The notes beneath the pieces are model-generated. The model saw nothing but the letters and a program-made list of their open reading frames with translations. It did not search any database and was not told the DNA's origin. A DNA stretch of 64,000 nucleotides, from NCBI GenBank assembly GCA_944470555.2, contig OX104134.1:112214701-112278700 (forward strand), in the 5' to 3' direction. Shown piece by piece: positions 1 to 13,800 of the stretch; positions within the stretch are counted from its first letter, which is position 1; every line of letters starts with the position of its first letter. The stretch is from Heterobilharzia americana. Taxonomy: Eukaryota > Platyhelminthes > Trematoda > Strigeidida > Schistosomatidae. The position numbers and the translations under genes are program-made.

Positions 1-600
1 TGAAGAAAAGAAATTCAGTCAAAAAAACATAAAGTACTAAAAGAGAGAAAGGAAGAATGAGAAAATGGTGAGATTCAGTATAGCGTCGTCAAGATGAGGA
101 TAGTGCGTGTATACATCCGAGCCACTGACAACGGTTCTGAGCCATATCACTTAGATTCTGCAACCACTCACTGGTTCCTTTTGTCCCGCAGACCCCAACC
201 GGCTAGTCCGCATCGCCCCACATGGTTCAAACCAACAGTAAGACTTCATACATCGATGTCATATTTTGATCTGGCCGCATCGGGCCTCGGGCCAGCCTGA
301 ACCTACTTCGGCCAACATTGTGTGACGAGGCAATCAGCGACTAGACATACGTAACGCGTGTCCCAACCATCTCAGTCGATGAAAGTTCACAATCTCGTCA
401 ACTGACTTACCTCTTTCGCCCTAAAACTCTACACCCGACTTCTGCATTACTCACGTGGTGACACCACGGAATACGGCTTATACTACGAAGGCGACGGTGA
501 TCAAACACGTGAAGTCTTCTCATGTCTTCACCTTCAATAGTGATGATTCACAGACATACAGTAGAACAAAGCGGAATGATGTGCAGTCCGAGGAAAGAAA
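1..600 (-). mobile_element. 3' end of an RTE-like LINE (family also at 23980-24662)
   Basis: Read on the minus strand, about 480-600 encodes the tail that follows reverse transcriptase in many schistosome LINEs (motifs like [12 protein letters not shown] and a trailing [10 protein letters not shown]). Positions 1-480 are its 3' untranslated part. By eye it is about 98% identical to 24065-24663, and the two copies part company near 590. The fragment runs off the left edge of the window. It is 5'-truncated and not coding. The small open frames on the plus strand here are antisense to it. Confidence 0.75.
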
Positions 601-1566
601 GTTATGCTACAAATCTGAGCATGATTGCTGAGTTTGTTATATTTTTATCCCTCTTATTCACTGACTACCATTTTCGCGATATCACCAACCTATGTAAGGA
701 AAGTGTAATTTGATAGAGTTCTGCGATCGCTGAAAAAAAGGAATATAGGACTACACGGGGATATAAAATGATCAGGGCAGGGATGGTACACATTTATGCA
801 CGCATCAGGGGTAATATCGCTGACTTAAGAGCGTATTGCATTGTGTAACTTTAAGACAGTTGATCATCACGAAGTGAAGCTCTATCAGAAACCAAGACCT
901 CCAAATTTTCCACTCTGTGCAACAGGCCGTACAGACGATAACTGGTGTTTTCAACGTGTTAGGGTTGCAACAGGTCAAGATTACGAATGATAAAGAGTCC
1001 TACGGTGATTCGAATAATTTGCAACAATGTATGTTATCGAGATTGTTTGTTCGAGTTCTGATAACCATAATGTAGTGACTAGAAATAGTCAAACGCAGTA
1101 ATTTTGTACAGATGGGTCCAAACTACTTTATACATAATACAGTATATTTACATGCCAGAGAGAAGTGTTGACTCGTTTCACCAACCCTCTTTTCAGTACT
1201 GCTCATAATTGGCAAATAAAATACACTTCAAGTCAAGTTATGGTAATAAACTGTGAATCAATTGTACTATTTAGTTGGGTTAACGGAAGGAAGCTGGTTG
1301 ACAGTAAACAGTTAATACTACCGACATGGAAGCATGAATGCAACAAATAACATGACGAAAAAATTCATGATATATTATTTACAGTCTTTAATTGAGGTAA
1401 TAAGTTCTCAACATCTGAAATTTACAAGTACATTTAGAAAAATATAAACTGAACTTCTTATCACCAAGAAAACATATAGCCAATGATTACATGGTTTCAA
1501 TGGTAGCATAGATGAAAACAAAGTAACTAAGTACAACCTAAAAAACTGAATGCAAGTTATTTTAAT
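601..1566. other. 3' flank of the ATM-like gene; no gene seen
   Basis: AT-rich sequence with no convincing coding segment. It includes the 3' untranslated region of the minus-strand ATM-like gene. ATTAAA motifs on the minus strand occur directly after the stop codon (1561-1566) and at 1387-1392; the second is the more plausible poly(A) signal. No transcript end can be proven from sequence alone. Confidence 0.5.
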
Positions 1567-1802
1567 TCATAGATAAGCTTGCCAACCAAAATACATTCTT
1601 GACAAATTCGAAGGATCTGTGGCTGCATGTACTAGTAAACCAATATGTCCAGAAACATCGAGTTGATCAAGTCCGCCGCCGGCATTACTACAAGTATTTG
1701 GAACTTCATTCGATGAATTAGTAACTAAGTTCCCACTGACAAGACCTTGAAGTTTACTTCTCACATCGAGGAGAACACGTTCAGCAAGTTGATTAACTTG
1801 CT
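1567..1802 (-). CDS. ATM: ATM-like last exon, FATC domain
   Basis: Residues 762-839 and the stop codon TGA. It starts [20 protein letters not shown] (human NKVAERVLMRLQEKLKG). A Ser/Asn/Gly-rich stretch follows, then the FATC core [19 protein letters not shown] and a final FGWQAYL. The acceptor is CATTTTCTTTGCAG. Confidence 0.95.
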
Positions 1803-4800
1803 CTGCAAAGAAAATGGATTAAAGCAAATAAAAAATGAAGCAGACACTAGTTTCGCGTTTCAGATATTGCCAATTCATGTCAACAATCATACTTGCATGA
1901 CAGTAGACAGTTTTTATTTTAAATGAGTTGATTCCAAGTTCTTAAGTATCGATCGTGTTAATTTGCTTTAAATCAACAGGAAGTCCACAGTGCTATGTAA
2001 ATGTCAGATCGACAACCTCCAAGTAGATGAAAACACTTTCATTCAGCATTTAATAGCGTGATTAGTATGTTCGTTACAATCTAGTCCATTTTTGAGATAC
2101 ATCAGTTATGTTTAGTGAATTGAAATGTATGTGAGTATACTTGTATACCTTTCGGTCAATAACTTTGAGGATGAAAGACAATTCATGCAATATTCAGCAA
2201 ACCACTTCAAATATGCAAACAACTTATGTGTAGCTGAGAAATGACTTCCAGTGAAACTTTGCAAAATACTCATCAAATTATTATTCTGCGATATTTTAAA
2301 GCTTATACTATATGGAGCGAATCTAGGAAACAATTTAGTCAAGAAGAAAAGAACAAAGTTTTGGTAAAACATCAATACTAACAGGGTGCATCTAAGCAAA
2401 AATCGACAGATTAATCGTGACTACTAACATCTAATTTAAGTAATCAGTAGCTCAGGTCAACTGAATGCACATAAAATACTAGAAATCGCACTTACTTTGA
2501 ATCGGGATGATGTCTTTAATGTGACTACCGTATTAAAATAATAAGTAATCGGATAAGGTGTTCGTGGAAAGGTTTACTGACATCATCTGTAGAAGCAGTG
2601 TACGATTAAAGGGCTGGCAAATGTCACCGACGATAAATTATTCCCCGTAACAATCTACAGTGACTCAAAGGACTGTGCATAGATTTCTGAACTTCCTTAA
2701 ACCTACGAAGAAAATATGACCATGCGATGGTACTAGGAGTATACGTAAAATCGTCCAAGAGCGAACCTCAAGCTCGGAGAGCCCTAAATAATTATTATCA
2801 TCATCCTCATCCTGAGTTACAAATCTTTTCTACTATCTCAAAACCCAGATGTTGCTGCCTGCCATCCAAGGTGAGGTCGCTGATTCTGTTTCACCTTCGT
2901 CAATCAACCCATCTGAAAGGAAGTCAACTGAAGCCATGAGAAAGATATAACAGCGAAAGCTTAGAACAACAATAATTTCATTTCGCAATATCTTAGATGC
3001 CGTAAACTAGGAAGTCAAGTTTCTGTTAACATTGATTAGAGAAAATGGCCAACTAAAGATTAAACATGCTGAAGACTCTAAGTTTCTAGCACTGCTTTTT
3101 ATTCTTAGAGTTTTACTTGTATACTACAGTTCATTTCAGTACAACCAGATAGCAATATCATTCATTACCTGTTGTAATTTAACTTATGAATAAGCGTAAC
3201 TTCTAAGCATCATCCTAAGATACTTAAAAATATAAGTATAGAGTTAGCGTTTGACTGTTGTCTAAAAACCAACTGTTTCCCATAAAAACAGTCATCACTT
3301 GAGTTATTTTATGATGAGTATGTGCCCTCACTATCTCGTCCATTCACCATTGAGTAGCATTCAAAGAGGTATTCGATAAGACGCTGATCTCAAGATGTAG
3401 AAAGATTTGCATATCTAGAATTTATTCCGGTTAGTCTTGACTGTATTCCCCTTATGAAACGCAGTGAGGCTAAACTGAATGCTATAAAGGAAGGCTGGTC
3501 TCATCAATACGTCCTAGTCAATCACTGTGTTTGTGAAATACCATCACTGCAATGCAGTGGTAACCGTTTTCCTGAGTTACTACGTCATTTGCATTATAAA
3601 CCGATCAGCGTTCAACCGTGCTTATAACAAAGCTAACACAAATAAAATGATCATATGCAGAGCATTCAGTAATATGACTCCCTAATAAACCTATGTACCT
3701 ATAACACTTGATAGTCCTTGAAGATGAATTAACACAAATCTATAATAGATCAAAGGTGATGTAGTTTCTATAATTCGGGAGATACTTGTCGACACAACTG
3801 AATTGTTTTAAATTCAGGAATTTAGATTATGAGAATGGAATAGTCCTCCCGCTTTAGAATGTATCAGGGTTTTCAGTTCTGTAATGCCATGGCATGAGCT
3901 TGAATGTAACCCCTAGGAGTCAATAACAGAAATTGAATTTATCAAGCTTATCACTAAGACCTTCCCAGAAACTGCAAAATTTAAGGTATCAGATGCACAC
4001 TTTTATTGTAAGCAATCAGTCAGTTTGACCATTCATGACGGTACGTATTTGAATTTCCAATCGCCAAGTTTCATTTTAAGGAAAAGATTACACAAAAGAA
4101 TACAAAATCAACGAAGAACATGGCACATAAGTGCAGTGGTTCACGCTGCTACACTCTAAAACAGCATACAAAGAACGAGTGGAAATTAAAGTGTTCAAAA
4201 GTGAATGCGAGGAGAAAGTTTATTAAATACATAACAAATAGTGAAAATATTCTGAACTTTGAAGCTAACAAAGGACACTAGTGCTTTTTGTTACTTGTAA
4301 TTCGACTCATCGGTATATGGACTCCTATGTGGATGCCTCGATATTGCCTGTATATTTATTGTTATAACTGACTTGGTCGTGGCTAGCGGTGGGTTCCAGG
4401 AAGTGCGTTTCGTCCTGTTTGGGACTCGTCACCTGGATACCACTGTCAGCCACAACCAAGGCAATTCTAACAAAGGATAATTACATCTCCATTGTGACCG
4501 ATTTTCAGTAATGTCACTAACAGTCTTGATTCCTATCGTCCGGACAACCTCAGTCACGTAGTCTACACCTCCCTACATGGCTCAGACCATCGGTAAAAGA
4601 ACTAATCCTCTGGTGCTGAGTCTTGACCTCGTCACACTTTTATCCATCAAAGGTCACTTAGGTTAACATTGCGCATTGAGGTAGTTGATGACTCGGTATG
4701 CTCAATCCACCTCAGTTGGTTTAAAAATTCACCGACTGACCTGATTCCCTTGCTTAGCGCATCAAGCCTAACATCAACACTGCTCACACAGTGATTCTAC

Positions 4801-7800
4801 AAAAATCGAGCGACATCGGTCAACAACTTACAGACTCCTTAAGTACTGCACTTTCAACGACCTTGTCCTATAGTTAGTTATACAATAAGACAGACTGAAA
4901 TGATAAACAGTAAACTCATCCTGTGATGTATATTCAAATACCCCACTGCCATTAGAGACAGTGTAATTTGCTAAACACGTTTGTCTCCGAACTGAGATTC
5001 TTTCAGCAACTAGCGCCCATTCGAGGTGTAACCTCACAAAATGAGTAAAGTGGTGAACCCATTCCACCATTTCACTAGGAGTTGGTCTACACCAGTCATG
5101 AAGCATCGTTTTACATTTGATAGGTGCAAGACGTGTGGCAAACATTAAGATTTTTATCCGTGTTCAGGAGATTGCATTTTGTCAGAGACTATCTTATTTC
5201 CCTACGTCGGAACCAGAGACTTGCTTTCATAGTAGTAGAAGACACCTAGAATTATATCCATTAGTACGTCTACAACTAAGTTAAACAGGAATCACGACAG
5301 TACTTTTCTAGCGAACACTACTGGTCGTCATTACTTACTAAGACGTTTCTCCATAGACTTCAACTCAGTTTATAGACAGAGCCATGACTAACTTCACATG
5401 GAATGCTGCCCTTAAGTCAAGGAATATGAGAAGTGTCAGGAAGAGGTGACTATACCTGTGTTCTAAAATCTGTCGAAGCGTACAGATTTGATCAAAGTAC
5501 TCACGTTCAGGTCTGAAACCTGCGTAGCGCCTTCGAGTTTCAGTTAGGCGTCGAATAACTTAACCATGAAGTCTAGGGTTGTAGACATGATAATAGTCAA
5601 ATTGATTTCACTATCATTGTCACTGAACGACTTTTCTGGTGGGACTACCCTCGATTGTCATACACCGGCTAGCATCTCCGTTGCTCCATTCAGTAGTTTT
5701 CTACCATCAGTGACCCATTCAGTCCAACAAGCATGTAAAGGTAGTAACTAAAATATTCGCATATAGTAGAACTGACATAGATGATCTATGCAATATGAAA
5801 CATATTATTAGCGCGTTTTAACTTGCCTTAAATTAATCAACACTGCTGATAACAATCTAAAGTAGAGGGAGATGCTAGGAAGTGGTGGTAGTGATAACAA
5901 AGTTAGTTAACATGACACATCATTACAATGGTATGCGCAGACAGACAAACACCAGCTTTAATCACCTGTAATGAAGTGAGATTGATATCTGGTTAGCAGT
6001 AGCAGTCAGTTTGGATAGTTCAACTGACACGATAATTGCTTTGAATACCGTCACAATAACTAGTTTTCGTTTTCACACAATGTATAGAAAGATTATTGGG
6101 CATAAAGGTGAAAGATGAAAATTTTGAACGTTAGTAAGTGATATGAGAAACGGAACAAACATCTTTGCTATTCATTCAATTACCTTTTTCTCTCGTCTCA
6201 GAGTCATCTTGCTGACAATGGCTACTGTTTGCAGCTGATGGTACATTCATCCCAATATTTTCTTTATTCATAGATCTGGATATGTTAGTGCATTGATCAT
6301 TCACTGGAAAATGTGATTTCGACTTGTCTAGTGTTGCATTAATTTCAGCACGTTTGGCTTCTAATGCGCATAACTGGGCAGGGGTTAATGACCAAGAATA
6401 CAAGGGGTCATACAGCAAAACCTGAATAAAATAAGATGTATGGATACTGCAGTAGGTTTTCCATTTGATAGTGGTGAATTTGACAAAAAACAAATATTTC
6501 CACTGCATAAATGGGATAAAAATTATTGAATAAAATGAAATTTTGTGGAAGTTATTGAAAGAGATCATTATGAATAGTACTGTTTCTGTTGATCATAAGA
6601 CTTAAGAATCAAAAGATGTTATGGTAGTTCAGTTAACACTGCATTACCACTTATAACTATGTTATGTTTGTTATTTCACTAAAAAACACACAATAGCACC
6701 TGAGACACTGTGTACATCCGCCGGGTTGTACGACCTGCCTTATAGGTTTCGGTAATCTTACATCTAGTGATACAGAAATTTACTGGTCTTTTTAAATAAC
6801 TAATTGTTTTTTGTTTGCAACATCTGTATACACTGTTAGTAATTTCAATCCCCAAAACGAAAATTAACTCAAACGAGCAGTAAAACTTGGTCTTTCATAT
6901 ATCAATTTTACTGCCAAAGTTTGAGACGACTGCAACTTATGTAGATTATATCAACGGGGAGGTGGGTCCTAACCAAATCCAACACTTCTTTGGTCAAAAT
7001 CTATCTCAGAAAATTTTTCGAAATCCCACTCAGTTACAATACAAGCGAATTCTTAATAAATGCTCATCTTTACACAGTGATGTAGAAAGTCGACTGAATT
7101 ATCTGCAAATCTCTTGTAAGCTGTAAAGTTTGTGCCTATATGTTTTACGACTGTTTTATACAGTTAGGACACACTTTCGGTGTTAACAGAAATCAAGTGA
7201 GAGAGCACAATCTAGAAAGATCCACATCAACATGAGCTAGATGAGATAAAAAGCATTAAGTTGGAAGGAATATTGGTTTAAATTGTACAACTTGCGAGTC
7301 GTTGACGTGAAGGTTGAATGATAACAAAGAGATGACGTAAGATTTTTTAAATCGGTTATAAGGTGCATATAATTTAAAAAGGAGTGAAAACATGGTAGAG
7401 TTAATAAACAATCAAAAGATTAGGTAGTATGAATGAAACAAGTTAACTGAAAATGTTTTATTAATGGAAAAAAGAACGAAGTTTAAAAAACAAAAGGAAG
7501 AAACAAAACAAACCAAGACTAAATCAAGTTAAGGCCCAGGTAGAGATAAAGACTGTATGTACTTATCTTGCACACATAGGTCAGTTCATGGATAGCCAAC
7601 ACCTCTGCGCCGTTTTTAAAAGTTGAAGACAGAGGAAATATGAAATCTTTGATCGAATTCGGGTCGATCGAGTGGTTGGAATCAATTAGATGATGAATGA
7701 TAGAACTTCTAATGCATTTCTTTTCACCCTTATAAAACCAGGCTGGAATATGTTCTCGTATGTGTTGACAGCAATCTCTGACTACGACCGATGTACCTTG

Positions 7801-10800
7801 CTCTACAGGAGCAGGTGAACTGGTAGATACATATGGAAGTGGCCTCTAGAGGGATATTGTCTTTCACACAAACGGAGAACAATTTACGACTACTGAAGGT
7901 CAAAGGAAGTTTAGCTGCGAAAAAGTACTACTAATTGATCTTAAAAGACGATTTTTCACGATGTCTGAAGCTACATTACATTTAAATTCTATATTCGTAA
8001 AAAAGTCTTTTTGGAAACAGAGTTGATGACTGATTTTGCATGTTTTTCTCGCATATTCTTATCAAAGGCTGGGATAACCGTTTTCTGCAAGCGTACCTCT
8101 TAAAAAGTCAAGTTCAACTTCCAAAGTCCGTTACAGATATTTCGTATTCGTTGAGTGAGTGAGTGAAGTTTTTTTCTCATGATCCTTATCCAACTGTAGA
8201 AATTAGTAAGCTATCCGTCCCATGTCAGTTTTCTGTAGATTCATCTTTTTGGTGTTCCATTGCCACATCTCATAATTAGCACGTCAAGGAAAAGAATAGC
8301 TGATTCCAATGCCATCCTTACGGTGAATTCCAACGCTGAGTGATAATTGTTGAGGTCGTGTAGCACGTCATCCAGATAGATATCTAAGTCACAAATAACG
8401 AATTCATCATCCATGTATCTTTTGTAGATATCGAAACGGTTAATAGTTTGGCTAAGATTAGAATTTTCCAATTTTGACATAAAGCAGTCTGCCATTAGAG
8501 GCCTCAGTGGGTATCTCATTACAATCCCATCATGTTGCCGGTATATCTCATCATCGAAACCAATTGCACGTTCAAAATACAACTCAACAGGAGCTCTTCT
8601 CAAGTAGTTTGTTGGAATTTCTACTTCTACATCATATGGATAGATGAAATCACATATGCAACAAACGGTTTCAGTGGGTGGTACAGTGATGAATAATGAG
8701 GTGACTTCTGAGGAGAACATGACTTTACCGTGGTGTCAACGATCCTAATACTATCAATAAACTAAAATTTATCACGAGTAGAATAACAGGACTGGTCCCA
8801 GTATCTCACCTAACAACTGGACGATATAATGATAAAAAAACCTGATATATCCAAAATCGGATGGAGGGGTAATCCTGTTTTAAGTATTTTCGGCAATTCA
8901 TATGGACGTGGAAATACTGAATCACCAGGTCGGATGCGCTCATACGAACCAGAAAAACTAACGTAATATCCCTCATTTTTTTCAAGATACCCGTGGGTAG
9001 GATCTCGATCTGTTGTGTTCTATTCCTCTCACCTTCAGGTTTATCGAAATTAGTCTGATCGTAGAAACTCGACAGGATTTTGTCGACGTGTTCCCGACGA
9101 CTCATCAGAACAAAACCCCTTCCTTTATCAGGACGACTTAAGATTACGCCACTATTATCAGTGAGCGACGTGAGTTGTTCAATATGATCCTTCGTCAGAT
9201 GATTTGAACTATATTTTGAACTAGTGAACTGCTGACAGAAGTCAGGAACAGTTGATTTAAAGTGTTAGAAATGATGATGGCGCAAGATCGAAAGTCTGAA
9301 TAGTTAGGTTTTCAAGTTGCACCAGAATATTTCAAGCTGACAAACTGAGACTGTTTTTCTGAGACAACAGAGATATAATCCTCAAATTGTCTGCGTTTAT
9401 TATCACTCAAGATTACTATGATAACCACCATTTTGTTATTTTGATCTCCCGTTTTTCAAGTTTAAACTTCCTCACGGATTCCAGTTTTTAAATATCATAT
9501 ATACACAAATGTACAGCTTGAGAATAAATTCGTTGAAAAGAGTCGTTTTCGTTGAATATCTTGTTTTTAAAGTCACAATGGGAATCATGAATTTATAACT
9601 TGCAAGTCAGCTGCAGATAGTCCAACTAACTACACTTACGCAAAAATGAAATGTGATTGGAGAATGAGCTCAAAAAAATAGTTGTTCGGCAAGAAATGAT
9701 GAAATTTTCCTTTGGGCCTTCTAAGAATGAACACGAAACATGCTTGTACCACTGTTTTGTTTTGGTAAATGTGTTGAACAGTGATTTTAGAAGGAATGCA
9801 AAATAATTTTGTGAATAACGGGATCGAAATTTAAATTGGTATAGGTAAATACGTTGAGCGCTAGGTAAAGTGTTAATAAACGATATACATCCTTAACATC
9901 TCAAAGAAGTAAAAGAAAAGAGTAAATTTCACAACCTCATGAAAGTCGATTCTGATTTGTTCCACTCACTATTTTAAAGGCAAGTGATAGCCTTAACATG
10001 TTTTAATCTCTAAAGAAGAGGTTTTCACAAGGTCATATATTTACTCCCCTACCTCATCAAAATCTGATAACAATTTTCCATCAGAATAAAAAAACCCACT
10101 ATACCTGCAAAAGGGTCAGAATAACATTAGATCCTTCCCGAAGTTTTCTCAGCACGGCTTCGGCAGCTGGGATAAATCCTGTCTGCAAACCTAAAGGACC
10201 TAAGGCGTGGACAAGGTCACGTGTTAGGCGAAAGGGAACTGTTTCGGGGGTTGGCAGAAGACGACCCTGAAAAGGTTCAACAAAGTTATGAACTAGAACA
10301 AACCCAGATATGCTTAGTTTGACAACAATGAGAACCTTAAGACCGATGAAAACAACAGCACATATTTACCGCAAAGTAAAAATTCCAAGCATAAGCCTTG
10401 AAATAATTAGTTAGTGACTAACTGAGATGACGTTTCGAGACGATATTTTCATCTGTAAACGAGTTAGTTCCTAACTTCAGTTGTTATCATGGTAACTAAA
10501 GTAGAAATCATCTTGTCAATCTTCTGTTCTATATTTAGGGAGAGCTGGCATATCATAACAGCCCAACGAGCTACACTGGCTAGAACACTTATTCCCTAGA
10601 GGTCTTACCGTTCCAAAAAAGTTTGTTAGATAGTGGTAACGCGAAAAGCAGTTACCGTTATGATGTAAATTACTACACTCTGATGGGGCTTGGAGGGCGA
10701 AGTCGTACTTCATAACCATAAAACATAGCTTTACAAACGTATATTTTCAGAATACACTTAACTAGAAGTGAGAAAACTACACTTCGTGATATTTTCTTCG

Positions 10801-13800
10801 CTTAGATAGATAAAAAGCAACTGGTAGTGTGAAGTTATTTGTCGAGTTACATCTGGCGTAAAGTACTGGGAAAGAAAGCTAAGTCAGTTGGTGAAGCTAT
10901 AAACTTTCATGAACTGAGATGGCTGGGATATGTGTTATGAGTGCAAAACTAACATCTGCTTCGAAGCTGAATTCTAAAATAAGATCACAGTGGAAAAACG
11001 TGGTATGAATCCGTGAAATTTCTGACAATTGATCTCAGGTGTACAAGGAAACACAGGATTTGCGATCTGCATCAACAAGGTAACAAAATCGACTGGAAAC
11101 CCATAGATGTATTCATCCTGTGCCTATTGGCTCTCATAACAGCAAATATCATTCTAGTAATTTCTTCTTCCTTTCTCTTGTTGAAATTCACTTTGACAGG
11201 CTAACATTGCATGCACAGTTCAGCCAATACCTATATTGTTTGTTTCTGCCTGGCACGAATTCATTATGAATACATGAAATAGTGCTGTCAGTTAAATATA
11301 TGAAGAATTTGAATTAAACCTAAGTATTATAATATAATGTCATTCAAAAACAAAAAGCATGAAATTTCATGCTTAGTCAACAACACAGACTTACTTGATC
11401 AAAAGCTACACCAAAATCAATGTGAACGAGTTCACCAGAAGACTTGTGCAATAATATATTATGCGGATGTCTATCACCTAACCCAACAAGGTATCCTACT
11501 ACACTAGTTACAGCTAGTGACCGAGTATAAGCCAATCGAGCTTTGCACCAATCCGCTGGATTAGAAAATTGCTCCAAAAAGAAATAGGCAAGTACCGGCC
11601 TAGTGATAGGAGGAAGTCAAGTAAATCACATGTTAACGGTTATTCACAAAGTAGCAGTGATAATGTCAAATTCATATTCACCATGATACGGTGTTCTTTT
11701 CGATTTTTCTGCACAGTATCCTGCGGCCTGCTTGAACTTTGGGTTACCAATGAAATTTTACACCAGACACATTCAATTAAATTATCCCCTTTTAGTTTGT
11801 TTTAATCTTTTGAAATATGTCCTGCAAAAGTATCGCATACTTTTTCGGATTCCTAAGATGTTCTGAACTAGCCGTTTTTCGAATAACAAAAACGAAGGAA
11901 AAATGTGTTAGACGGAAATGGACTTTTGAATGCATATCATATTTTTCTTCCTCATATGCCTATCTCGAATAGCACATTCTTCTACTGGCTGAATGAACCA
12001 CCATCACCAAACACCGGAGGCTAATCCAATAGTAACCAGTTGCTTTACATCATTTCATTGAATATTGCTACTATAAACATCATTCAGATGCAATTATTAG
12101 TCTGTTTAAACATGTTGTTTTAAGAGTGAATCTGTTAAAGTATTATATACTGAGAATTGCATACTGTACCGAACATATTGTTTGGAATAAAGCTATTATT
12201 ATTATTAACACCAACATCATACTTATTATAAACACCCTCTGAGAGACAAGTTACCAAATCCTTTGCAGACACAACGAATACGAGTCGTCCTTACCGAGAA
12301 AATCATACATAGCAATAGTAAAGATTCCTATAGTTTTGAAATCGCATCTGACACGATGACTCATAACCTTTTAGATGCGTTAAAAGGGTGCTGAATTTTA
12401 AGATACATAAGAAACGCTACCTGGTAGGTAGAAATAATTCAGTAGTCACGTGTCATTTCGTTTACTAGACTTTAATGCACTCCCGTTTCGTGAAGACTGT
12501 GTTGCTTCCTAGTTGCTCTAACCTCAGAAGGTGAAACACTGTTTGAACACATGAGATAATTAATGTCGTAGAATGTTGTGCTGCGTTGTTGGTTTTTCTG
12601 AACCCTTTTGATAAATCACCAGCGACACATGGGCTTCTGTGAGGATATGCGGATATTATCCATAATTCTATTTTGATACTAATGGTATGTGGTGGTTAGC
12701 AGTAGAACAAAGGATAGTCGAATTCGAAGACGAGATTCTTTCTACTATGAAATAATATACAAATATGCGACACAATATGGCAATCGAAAATATAGGAACA
12801 CTACTGCTGGTATATGCAAAACATCACTTTTATCGAAACCCATTTAAATGATAATCCCGACAGTCGTTCAGGTGTTAATCAGAGTTCAATTAATGGAGAT
12901 AATCAGCAGACGAGGCTTTTTCGACAAGGATCATTGATATTGTACTTACCAGTAGATGGAGACCATAAATGCCAAGCCACAAATATGTACATTACTTATT
13001 TTTCAGGCGTATTCTCAGTCGACATATATCAATCTCCACGCATTATTCTCACTCATCTTAGACTTTCCATTATTTTTTGTTGCCTGATTTCGCTCCTCAT
13101 TGTGCTTTGAGCTTGAGGGAAGTCAATCTAGATCACCCTTTAATGCTGAAGCTTTTGATATTCACCAACTCTTTCTGAATCCATCACGCAATTCACCTGT
13201 TTTTGTAGAAATTTCGATTTTGTCCAAGGCTTCTTCTAGATGACTGATACTGTCCAGTCCGGATAAATATCTAGCCAGTTCTATGTTGATTTTGTCAGTT
13301 ATTCTAAGAGCCACTAGTATTCTCATCACTAAGCGACGCTTGGAACATTCTTGCAGCTGCAGTTTTTCTACGTCCAATTAAGTGCAGAAATACGCATGCT
13401 CGAACCAACACGTGATAGTGACAGGAAGCGGCCTAAACATTTTGAGACACCAGCAAACAAGGCGGTGCTCGTATTTCTATTTTTGCTTCATTTCATTTTG
13501 TGACCAGGAAAACCTTGTTGGACAATTTATCCTACAGTTGACCAATACAACAAGCCATTTAACTTTTGATCTAGTGGTCTTATGTGTTCATGAAAACTGT
13601 ACATAAATGATGTGTATTGTCGAATAAAGTGTCTTCCTTACAGTCACAGACCACTCTCTTTATCTGCCATATATTTTTTTGGTTCAGTGAAGTAAGGTAC
13701 TAAAGGAGAACAGTCGCTAACCTCATTCGGTCGAAGAGTCTCACCGTGCTAGTATCGTTACCGTATTTCTTACTATTTACTTGTCACTTCAGATTGGTAT

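Noticed and set aside
94..300. 68-codon plus-strand frame, identical to one at 24163-24369
   Set aside because: Both lie antisense to the 3' region of the same LINE family. The identity reflects the repeat, not a conserved gene.
13162..13377. 71-codon minus-strand frame as an exon
   Set aside because: It ends in a true stop, has no clear splice borders, and the neighbouring ATM exons connect without it.
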